NCBI GenBank assembly: GCA_026395155.1
Contig: JAPLZG010000060.1
Coordinates: forward strand, 9,415 to 14,926
Direction: 5' to 3'
Length of the DNA stretch: 5,512 nucleotides
From: Candidatus Tayloriibacteriota bacterium
Lineage (GTDB): Bacteria > Patescibacteriota > Minisyncoccia > Phycocordibacterales > GWA1-40-21
The notes under the pieces are model-generated. The model saw nothing but the letters and a program-made list of their open reading frames with translations, was not told the origin of the DNA and made no database searches. Each line of letters starts with the position of its first letter. The first letter of the stretch is position 1. Positions 1 through 5,233 of the stretch are shown here, piece by piece. Made by a program: the position numbers and the translations under genes.

Positions 1-986
1 TATATTATGTAATAAGCAAAAAAGGAAATAAAAAGGGCGACAAAAAGCGATAAACAGAACATTAGTAAATATAGTTTACTTAATCTTTTTTCATACAATT
101 CTTTGCTAGTTTTTTTTGCGTTGATGATTGCTGGAAGAATTGAAGTACAAATCATCCCTGGTATAAAATACCAGAACTCGGCAAGTTTTGCCGCAACAGC
201 ATAGATTCCGTTTTGTTCATTTCCAATCATGTTTTTAATCATGACTTGATCTATCTTCATATAAATACTCCATGCAACCATCGAAATCATTAGTGGCCAT
301 GAATCCTTGAGGATTATTAGGGCTGTCTTTTTATCGAAAATCCATTCTTTTATAGAGTGTCCTTTGAAAATAAAGAAAAATATAAGCCCCAGTGCTGTAA
401 GTATGCTTTCCAAAATATAAATTGCAGTAAGCCAAATTATTCCAAGACCAAAAGTCATTGCTATAACTTTTAATATCGCTGATATTATTCCAACCGCTAT
501 TGTCACCATCGCAGGATATTTTGATAATACTTGTGATTGAAAATAATAGTCTATAATATTGAATGCACTGAAAATAAATGAGAAGGAATATATAAATATT
601 AATCCAAGAAGTATTGGATCATCTGTAGTGAAACGGGAAATAATAGTAGTCACTATTATTGATAAAATACTCCCGAATATTTTAAGGTAAAAGCTTGTTC
701 CTATAATTAGATTTTTTTTAGTGTGATCTTTTATTATTTCTCTATTTGCTATCGATTCTACACCTAGAGATGCTAAAAAACCAAAAATACCAACAAAACT
801 AAAAATATAATTTAATAATCCAAAATTAGATGGCCCGAGATATCTAGCCATATATGCATTTACAAAGAATGCTACTATGAGTATGAAAATTTTAGTAAAA
901 AAAAGCCAGCTGGTATTTTTGAAATATCTTTGAAAACCGTCATGATTCCACTTTTCTTTAATGTAACTCCAAGTAATATGTTGCAT
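1..986 (-). CDS. wzx: Wzx-like polysaccharide flippase, partial (C-terminus beyond left edge)
   Basis: Reading the minus strand from the ATG at 986-984 gives 328 uninterrupted residues to the window edge; the family is usually about 420-500 residues, so roughly the last third is missing. The protein is strongly hydrophobic, with a short polar N-terminus (about residues 1-28) and then repeated membrane segments. Family-like signatures are the early GPSNFG (51-56) after the first membrane helix, the VESIANREI segment after the second, and the KIDQVMI segment with Asp246 in a later helix, followed by GIYAVAAKL. Proteins of the Polysacc_synt/MATE-like family flip undecaprenyl-diphosphate-linked oligosaccharide units across the inner membrane. 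The start is supported by the charged N-terminus typical of the family, but only a weak GGA lies 12 nt upstream. It is transcribed away from the glf operon. The symbol is by function; specificity for a glycan cannot be read from sequence. Teichoic or other lipid-linked glycan export is an alternative. Confidence 0.9.
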   Translation of the reverse strand, partial: MQHITWSYIKEKWNHDGFQRYFKNTSWLFFTKIFILIVAFFVNAYMARYLGPSNFGLLNYIFSFVGIFGFLASLGVESIANREIIKDHTKKNLIIGTSFYLKIFGSILSIIVTTIISRFTTDDPILLGLIFIYSFSFIFSAFNIIDYYFQSQVLSKYPAMVTIAVGIISAILKVIAMTFGLGIIWLTAIYILESILTALGLIFFFIFKGHSIKEWIFDKKTALIILKDSWPLMISMVAWSIYMKIDQVMIKNMIGNEQNGIYAVAAKLAEFWYFIPGMICTSILPAIINAKKTSKELYEKRLSKLYLLMFCLSLFVALFISFFAYYII

Positions 987-1038
987 TATAATTTATTTTC
1001 CAATAAATCTTACCATTTTTATGATAAATTAATAATTT
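987..1038. promoter_or_regulatory. Divergent intergenic region between wzx and glf
   Basis: This 52-bp, very AT-rich gap must contain whatever starts transcription of glf rightward and wzx leftward, if both start here. For glf the best match is a poor one: TTTTCC at 996-1001 and TATGAT at 1020-1025, 18 bp apart. For wzx a perfect TATAAT exists on the minus strand (985-990) but overlaps the start codon, so it cannot serve that start with a leader. An AT-only inverted repeat, ATAAATT/AATTTAT (1024-1040, 3-nt centre), reaches into the glf start codon and could be an operator or just low-complexity sequence. No Shine-Dalgarno precedes glf. Confidence 0.25.
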
Positions 1039-2130
1039 ATGATTAAATACGATTACCTAATAGTGGGGGCAGGTCTTTTTGGAGCTACTTTTGCATATCA
1101 AGCCAAACAGGCTGGTAAAAGATGTCTCGTTATTGATAAACGTTCTCATTTAGGTGGAAATGTTTATTGCGAGAATATTGAGGGTATAAATGTACATAAA
1201 TATGGTGCACATATTTTTCACACTTCTAATCAAAAAGTTTGGTATTTTGTTAATAGTTTTATACCTTTTAATAGATATACACATTCTGTTTTGGCAAATT
1301 ATAAAGGAAAAATATATAATTTACCTTTTAATATGAATACTTTTTATCAACTTTGGAAAACAGTAACTCCAAAACAAGCTAAAGATAAAATAAAAGAACA
1401 AACTAAAAAAGCTAATTTTTTAAACCCAAAAAATTTGAAAGAACAAGCACTTTCTCTTGTGGGAAATGATATTTATAAAAAGTTAATTGAAGGATATACT
1501 GAAAAACAATGGGGAAGAAAAGCGACAGAGTTACCATCATTCATAATTAAAAGGCTCCCAGTGAGATTTACTTATGATAATAATTATTATAACGACTTAT
1601 ACCAAGGTATTCCAATTGGTGGTTATAATAAATTAATTGAGGGTATGTTGAAAGATATCGATTTTCGTTTATGTTGTAATTTCTTTGATAAAAGAGAGGA
1701 ATTAACAAAGTTAGCAAAAAATATAGTATTTACAGGGAGAATTGATGAGTATTATGATTTTAAATATGGAAAATTGGAATATAGAAGCTTACGTTTTGTA
1801 GAAAAAATTTTAAAAACAGATAATTTTCAGGGACACTCAGTTATAAACTATACAGATAAAGAAACTCCTTTTACAAGAATAATTGAACATAAACATTTTG
1901 AATTTGGTACACAGCCCAAAACAGTGATAACTGAGGAATACCCACTAGTGTGGAAAGAAGGAAGGGAAATATATTATCCTATAAATGATGAAAGAAATAA
2001 TGCTCTTTATGAAAAATATAGACAGATATCACGTGAAGAAAAAAATGTTATTTTTGGTGGACGGCTTGCTGAATATAAATATTATGATATGAATCAGATA
2101 ATAGAAAAAGTATTAAATTATAAATTTTAA
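1039..2130 (+). CDS. glf: UDP-galactopyranose mutase
   Basis: This flavoenzyme interconverts UDP-galactopyranose and UDP-galactofuranose in the cytoplasm, supplying the donor for galactofuranose-containing glycans. At 363 residues it has the normal bacterial length. The N-terminus is a Rossmann FAD-binding fold with GAGLFG (10-15), an acidic Asp33 at the end of the second strand for the ribose, and LGGN (38-41). Further family blocks are HKYGAHIFHT (53-62), EKQWG (155-159), RLPVRF (172-177) with Arg176 in the uridine/diphosphate-binding position, IPIGGYNKL (191-199), LEYRSLRF (246-253), FTRIIEHKHF (278-287) with Arg280, YYPIND (312-317) and RLAEYKYYDM (342-351) with Tyr349. The Arg280 and Tyr349 equivalents are known diphosphate-binding residues in the Klebsiella enzyme, and all expected blocks are present, so the enzyme looks intact. 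It starts the plus-strand operon and ends 8 bp before the GtrA gene. No Shine-Dalgarno is visible. Confidence 0.97.
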   Translation: MIKYDYLIVGAGLFGATFAYQAKQAGKRCLVIDKRSHLGGNVYCENIEGINVHKYGAHIFHTSNQKVWYFVNSFIPFNRYTHSVLANYKGKIYNLPFNMNTFYQLWKTVTPKQAKDKIKEQTKKANFLNPKNLKEQALSLVGNDIYKKLIEGYTEKQWGRKATELPSFIIKRLPVRFTYDNNYYNDLYQGIPIGGYNKLIEGMLKDIDFRLCCNFFDKREELTKLAKNIVFTGRIDEYYDFKYGKLEYRSLRFVEKILKTDNFQGHSVINYTDKETPFTRIIEHKHFEFGTQPKTVITEEYPLVWKEGREIYYPINDERNNALYEKYRQISREEKNVIFGGRLAEYKYYDMNQIIEKVLNYKF

Positions 2131-2138
2131 TAAATAGG

Positions 2139-2564
2139 ATGAAACTTTTGATTTTATTGAAAAAAAATATTTTAGACATATTTTTAAGATATCGACAATT
2201 TGTCTTGTATGGAATTATAGGGGTTTTAAGTGCCAGTTTGGATTTTTTTGTGTTTGCACTCCTGACCGAATTTTTTGTATTAAACTATTTATTTGCTAAT
2301 ATTATTAGTGTCAACTGCGGAATAATTACTAGTTTTATTTTAAATAGACATTTTAATTTTAAAATAAAAGATAAGACCTTCAAAAGATTTTTAACATTTT
2401 ATACAGTAGGGTTATTGGGTTTATGTGTGAGTTCATTTTTTTTGTGGTTATTTATTGATCTACTTAATATAAAGGTCCTTATATCTAAAATAGTTGTTAT
2501 TTTTATAATTACAATTATACAATTTTCCTTAAATAAATTTGTAACATTTAAAAAATATGAATAA
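2139..2564 (+). CDS. GtrA-family small membrane protein
   Basis: The 141-residue product fits the GtrA-like family (usually 120-150 residues), whose members are thought to help move polyprenyl-phosphate-linked single sugars across the cytoplasmic membrane. Four hydrophobic segments are visible at about 21-42, 45-67, 84-106 and 111-131. The hallmark features are the FVLYGIIGVLSASLD stretch with Asp35 in or near the first helix, ILNRHFNF (67-74) closing the second, and the near-terminal LNKFVTFK (131-138). The N-terminus carries basic residues (K8, K9, R17, R19) expected on the cytoplasmic side. The gene lies 8 bp after glf and overlaps the next gene by 8 bp (ATGAATAA), which suggests translational coupling with the GT2 enzyme. 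An AGG directly abuts the ATG and is too close for a normal ribosome binding site. Neighbouring GT2 and GT-C genes support a Gtr-type role; the transported sugar is unknown. Confidence 0.9.
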   Translation: MKLLILLKKNILDIFLRYRQFVLYGIIGVLSASLDFFVFALLTEFFVLNYLFANIISVNCGIITSFILNRHFNFKIKDKTFKRFLTFYTVGLLGLCVSSFFLWLFIDLLNIKVLISKIVVIFIITIIQFSLNKFVTFKKYE

Positions 2565-3267
2565 ATTAATGATCGTTATGCCGGCATACAATGAGGAGGC
2601 TAATATAGAATCTGTTATAAAACAATGGCATCCTGTTGTAGAAAAAATTGGTAATAATAGTAAACTGGTTATTTTTGATGATGGTAGTAAGGATGATACT
2701 TTTGCAATAATGCAAAGGATCCAGAGCAAGTACCCTTATTTTGTTCCGATAACAAAAAAGAACTCCGGACATGGTGCCACATGTCTTTATGCTTATCGTT
2801 ACGCTGTTGAAAATGGAGCGGAGTATGTTTTCCAGACTGATTCTGATGGACAGACTCTTCCCGAAGAATTTTGGAATTTTTGGGAATTGAGAAATGAATG
2901 TGATTTTATAATTGGTTCACGTAAAGGAAGGATGGATGGGTTTAGCCGTATTGTGGTTACAAAAGTTTTGAAGATGGTTATATTTTTAATTTTTAGGGTA
3001 AAAGTTACTGATGCAAACACACCATTTAGATTAATGAATATAAACAAGTTAAAAACATATTTAAATAATATTCCCGCTGATTTTTTTCTTTCTAATGTAT
3101 TAATTAGTACTTTAATTGTAAAAAATAAAGAAAAATATAAGTGGATACCAATAACTTTTAAGCCACGACAGGGTGGTGTTAACTCTATAAATATTAAGAG
3201 AATATTTAAAATCGGTGCAAAAGCTGTTAAAGATTTTTTGAATATAAAAAATAAATTAATTAAATAA
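2557..3267 (+). CDS. Family 2 glycosyltransferase, probable polyprenyl-phosphate sugar synthase
   Basis: This 236-residue protein has a single GT-A fold of glycosyltransferase family 2, close in layout to dolichol-phosphate mannose synthase and the catalytic part of GtrB. It opens with MPAYNEEANI (8-17), followed by the nucleotide-binding DDGS (41-44), NSGHG (69-73), the metal-binding DSDGQ (95-99), GSRKGR (120-125), the DANTPFRLM block (152-160) and RQGGVNS (204-210) near the end. The family transfers a sugar from a nucleotide donor to polyprenyl phosphate at the inner membrane face. Unlike Salmonella/Shigella GtrB it has no C-terminal membrane helices; only a hydrophobic stretch around 132-146 could touch the membrane. 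Its start overlaps the GtrA stop, and the GT-C gene follows after 14 bp. These neighbours favour a lipid-sugar donor synthase over an ordinary chain-extending transferase. Whether the sugar is galactofuranose, galactose or glucose cannot be read from the sequence. Confidence 0.88.
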   Translation: MNKLMIVMPAYNEEANIESVIKQWHPVVEKIGNNSKLVIFDDGSKDDTFAIMQRIQSKYPYFVPITKKNSGHGATCLYAYRYAVENGAEYVFQTDSDGQTLPEEFWNFWELRNECDFIIGSRKGRMDGFSRIVVTKVLKMVIFLIFRVKVTDANTPFRLMNINKLKTYLNNIPADFFLSNVLISTLIVKNKEKYKWIPITFKPRQGGVNSINIKRIFKIGAKAVKDFLNIKNKLIK

Positions 3268-3281
3268 TTTTTAAATTTATT

Positions 3282-3476
3282 ATGATTATTTTTGATAAAA
3301 TCTTGGATATCTTTTCTAAAAAAAAGTATTTATATATTATTTTGATTGTTGCTGTCTGGTTGGTAATAATTTTTTTCTTTAGCAAAAATAATCTTAATAA
3401 CCCAAATTTTTGGTTTGACGAGTCGGGACAATTTTGGATGGCTAAAGGGTTAAATCACTATTCACTGGAGATTTGA
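3282..3476 (+). CDS. N-terminal fragment of the GT-C glycosyltransferase
   Basis: This 64-residue frame carries a basic cytoplasmic N-terminus (KKK at 13-15), one membrane helix (about 17-34), and the start of the first external loop with NPNFWFDESGQFWMAKGL. The acidic pair Asp46-Glu47 just after the first helix corresponds to the conserved acidic motif in the first loop of GT-C enzymes, normally essential for catalysis. On its own the fragment has no plausible activity. It begins 14 bp after the GT2 stop, with no Shine-Dalgarno, and ends in a TGA that overlaps the next frame by 4 nt. It is best read as the front of the frameshifted gene. Confidence 0.6.
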   Translation: MIIFDKILDIFSKKKYLYIILIVAVWLVIIFFFSKNNLNNPNFWFDESGQFWMAKGLNHYSLEI

Positions 3477-4819
3477 CGCAGGTTTTAGAAAATAATGCTA
3501 AATTAAATCTTGATCCAGGAGGATTTACGGTACTTTTACATTTTTGGACAATGATCTCAAATAATTTTATTTTTTTGAGATTACTACCTTTTATTTTATT
3601 CATAGTTGGTATGATTTTGGTTTCAAGGTTGTCTTTAATTTGGGAAGTAGAAAACTTATTAGTATATTTTTCTGGTTTTGTTTTGCTATTATCTCCATTA
3701 TTATGCCAGTATGCCTTTGAACTTCGAGCTTATAGTATGGAAATGTTAACTGTTATATTGGCTCTTTATTATTGTTATAAAATACCAAATATTTTGAATA
3801 ATTATCGTTATTCATTATTTGCAGGATCTTTACTTGCTGTATTATTAACTTCTAGATATAGTGCTGTATTTTCTGTAATATCATTGGGAATAATAATTTT
3901 TATTAATCTTATTAAGTATCATTTTAATAGAAAAAGTGTCATAAATTTTATTATTTTTTTAATACCAATAATAATTAGTGGAATTACAATTTATTTTTTT
4001 ACTTTTCAATATCAAAACCCTACAGGAGCACCACCGAATTATGTTAAGTCATTAGTATTTAAAACTACTGATATACACCATCTTTTATTTGATAGATTGA
4101 ATCTTTTGTTGCATGTTTTTTACACCATGTTTCCTATCCTAGTGTTAATTCTGTTATATATTTTTTCATTTAAAAAGAATTCTATTAAAAAAATAATGAA
4201 ACCATATAATTTGTATTTGTTGTATGCATTAATTTTAAATTTGATTTTTATTACACTTTCCCTGATGGGAAAATATCCATGGTCGGTTAATTCAAAATGG
4301 GATATGTCAACACATACTATATTTATTATTGCATGGTTACCATTAATATTTATTATTACAAATTTTTTATATAAAAAATATTTATTATATGAAAAATTAA
4401 AAATTTTTATACCATTAATATTTATATTGTATTTTTTTAGTATAGCTATAAGATATGTTATTCCTTCAATTGATTCAACATATACAAATTATATTCATAA
4501 TAATATTTCATCAAATTCTTCAATATTAATTAATGTTACCGCTAGTCCAACAATAAGATATTTGTTTGAGTATGGACCATTGGCAACAGAAAAAAATATT
4601 AATAATTATAAAAATATTTCCTTATTCAATAATACTAATGACATGAATCTTGGTTCAACTACAACTCTAAAAAAAATTGATACATATGATTATATAATAT
4701 TAACCCAGATTGATTATGATAATTCCGAATTAAAAAATATTTTAAGCAAGAAACCTAACTGGATTGATTGTGCCACAACTGGACCATCGAAAATGTTTAA
4801 AAATACAGCTAAAATATAA
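3473..4819 (+). CDS. C-terminal fragment of the GT-C glycosyltransferase
   Basis: This open frame gives 448 residues if begun at the TTG at 3473, but nothing shows that translation truly starts there. A GGAG at 3467-3470 lies only 2 nt before the TTG, and the 4-nt TTGA overlap with the upstream stop could allow some reinitiation. The fragment holds DPGG (14-17), ELRAYS (83-88), hydrophobic segments at about 35-52, 62-79, 91-103, 117-147, 158-177, 215-233, 246-265, 282-300 and 310-330, and then a hydrophilic domain from about 333 to the end. That soluble tail, with its predicted short strands (ILINVTASP, YDYIILTQI), is common in this class. It lacks the first helix and the acidic loop motif, so it is unlikely to be active alone. 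It closes the polysaccharide operon. Confidence 0.65.
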   Translation: MTQVLENNAKLNLDPGGFTVLLHFWTMISNNFIFLRLLPFILFIVGMILVSRLSLIWEVENLLVYFSGFVLLLSPLLCQYAFELRAYSMEMLTVILALYYCYKIPNILNNYRYSLFAGSLLAVLLTSRYSAVFSVISLGIIIFINLIKYHFNRKSVINFIIFLIPIIISGITIYFFTFQYQNPTGAPPNYVKSLVFKTTDIHHLLFDRLNLLLHVFYTMFPILVLILLYIFSFKKNSIKKIMKPYNLYLLYALILNLIFITLSLMGKYPWSVNSKWDMSTHTIFIIAWLPLIFIITNFLYKKYLLYEKLKIFIPLIFILYFFSIAIRYVIPSIDSTYTNYIHNNISSNSSILINVTASPTIRYLFEYGPLATEKNINNYKNISLFNNTNDMNLGSTTTLKKIDTYDYIILTQIDYDNSELKNILSKKPNWIDCATTGPSKMFKNTAKI

Positions 4820-4830
4820 AGGACATTTTA

Positions 4831-4839
4831 TGATATAAT
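4831..4839 (+). promoter_or_regulatory. Possible extended -10 promoter element
   Basis: TGATATAAT matches the extended -10 consensus (TGn followed by TATAAT) exactly, but no recognisable -35 lies 16-18 bp upstream. It would start a transcript near 4846 that carries the repeat hairpins and no clear protein gene. A chance match is quite possible in DNA this AT-rich. The same bases are part of an AT-rich imperfect palindrome that could instead be a weak operon end. Confidence 0.25.
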
Positions 4840-4969
4840 GCCACTTGCTTATTTTTAGTTCTCATTTTGTTACAATTAAGTATATAAGAATGGCAGAAAT
4901 GGGATATTATAATTGTCTAAAACCAAAGACTCAGCTTTTCCTGAGATTTCAAGGTCAGATATAAAAGGG

Positions 4970-5005
4970 GACTGGATTCCCTTCTTCAAGGGAATGACCC
5001 CAGTC
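4970..5005. repeat. Dispersed-type palindromic repeat, copy 1, in a longer hairpin
   Basis: The core at 4973-4998 is identical over 26 bases to the second copy 70 bp downstream. It folds as an 8-bp stem, ATTCCCTT (4976-4983) with AAGGGAAT (4988-4995), around a CTTC loop. This copy is further enclosed by GACTGG (4970-4975) and CCAGTC (5000-5005), giving a second 6-bp stem across a 4-nt bulge. The layout, GGATTCCC ... GGGAATGAC, resembles the short intergenic palindromes scattered in many bacterial genomes. Genome-wide spread cannot be judged from one window. Confidence 0.75.
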
Positions 5006-5042
5006 AAATATAAAATCAATTTGACGGGGCAGGCAGAGGAGA

Positions 5043-5068
5043 TGGATTCCCTTCTTCAAGGGAATGAC
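5043..5068. repeat. Dispersed-type palindromic repeat, copy 2
   Basis: This is an exact 26-base match to 4973-4998 in the same orientation, with the same 8-bp stem (5046-5053 with 5058-5065) and CTTC loop. It lacks the outer GACTGG/CCAGTC stem of the first copy and sits in a purine-rich, locally G-rich stretch (GCAGGCAGAGGAGA before, a run of G after). Two identical palindromes in close tandem suggest recent duplication or mobilisation of the element. Two copies 44 bp apart are not enough to suggest a CRISPR array. Confidence 0.75.
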
Positions 5069-5124
5069 AGAGAGAGGGGGGAACCTAAGGTCCAAATTGA
5101 ATATTTTTTTAAAATAACGCCTGA

Positions 5125-5166
5125 TCGTTTCAAATTTACGTTATTTTTAACGTAAATCTGAAACGA
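5125..5166. repeat. Large near-perfect palindrome, candidate operator
   Basis: Arms of 19 bases, TCGTTTCAAATTTACGTTA (5125-5143) and TAACGTAAATCTGAAACGA (5148-5166), pair with a single A/C mismatch around a TTTT loop. It ends 7 bp before the -35 box of the downstream gene. It lacks a following T-run on either strand, so it does not look like a terminator. AbiEi antitoxins are known to bind inverted repeats at their own promoters, which makes an autoregulatory operator plausible; a mobile or RNA hairpin is the alternative. Confidence 0.6.
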
Positions 5167-5173
5167 AAGCGAT

Positions 5174-5201
5174 TTGACACCAAAAAATCAAATGATATAC
5201 T
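5174..5201 (+). promoter_or_regulatory. Sigma-70-type promoter for the AbiEi-like gene
   Basis: A perfect -35 box TTGACA (5174-5179) is followed after 16 bp by TATACT (5196-5201), which is preceded by TGA, giving an extended -10 as well. Transcription would start near 5208, leaving a leader of about 26 nt before the ATG at 5234. The leader, AT-rich and ending in AAGAAT, has no clear Shine-Dalgarno. This is the best promoter in the window. The palindrome at 5125-5166 lies directly upstream. Confidence 0.7.
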
Positions 5202-5233
5202 TATTTCAGTTTATTATATAAAAATATAAGAAT

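Larger units (their letters stand above)
3282..4819 (+). pseudogene. GT-C membrane glycosyltransferase split by a frameshift
   Basis: Two overlapping reading frames (3282-3476 and 3473-4819) together make one multi-spanning GT-C type glycosyltransferase, the class that uses polyprenyl-phosphate sugars outside the membrane (ArnT/PMT/GtrC-like). The first frame ends in CTG GAG ATT TGA. If the GG at 3467-3468 were GGG, the text would read CTG GGA GAT TTG ACG CAG, giving HYS-LGD-LTQVLENN and running without a break into the second frame. The restored protein is 512 residues, normal for the class, with a first-loop acidic FDE motif (45-47), DPGG (78-81), ELRAYS (147-152), about ten membrane helices and a soluble C-terminal tail of some 110 residues. 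Nothing else in the gene looks decayed, so the lesion is recent, a sequencing error, or a phase-variable or recoded site. There is no classical slippery heptamer at the junction. Confidence 0.85.
4820..5233. other. Gene-free boundary region with repeats and hairpins
   Basis: These 414 bp separate the polysaccharide operon from the AbiEi-like gene. I see no credible protein gene on either strand. From left to right they hold an extended -10 look-alike (4831-4839), a small CTCAG/CTGAG hairpin (4930-4945), two exact copies of a palindromic repeat (4973-4998 and 5043-5068), a GTCAAA/TTTGAC inverted repeat (5003-5025), a large palindrome (5125-5166) and a strong promoter (5174-5201). No convincing rho-independent terminator follows the operon: the only candidate, CATTTTAT/ATATAATG at 4824-4840, is AT-only, has one mismatch and lacks a directly attached T-run. 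G+C rises to 27-29 of 60 bases in 4981-5100, against 5 of 60 at 4381-4440 inside the operon. Confidence 0.7.

Noticed and set aside
990..1013. Minus-strand short frame MVRFIGK just before wzx
   Set aside because: Only seven codons, closed by a stop upstream as well; no support as a leader peptide or gene remnant.
2529..3047. Three minus-strand open frames of 66-82 residues
   Set aside because: They lie opposite the well-supported GT2 gene and have no family-like motifs, as expected of antisense shadows.
3468..3476. Programmed -1 frameshift signal at the GT-C junction
   Set aside because: No slippery X XXY YYZ heptamer is present, and a plain -1 slip would not restore the LGD residues that a missing G explains.
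4890..4964. 24-codon ATG frame starting MAEMGYYN
   Set aside because: Too short, no ribosome binding site and no recognisable family; its start only resembles the AbiEi leader region.
4973..5068. CRISPR array from two 26-base repeats with a 44-bp spacer
   Set aside because: Only two copies, each an almost complete hairpin, with no cas gene nearby; a dispersed palindromic repeat fits better.
4913..5155. 80-residue plus-strand open frame beginning at TTG
   Set aside because: It runs through both palindromic repeats and into the 5125-5166 palindrome, which give different peptides in different frames; it has no ATG, no Shine-Dalgarno and no family-like sequence.
5125..5166. Rho-independent terminator
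   Set aside because: The stem is AT-rich and neither strand has a T-run directly after it; it also lies more than 300 bp past the operon end.
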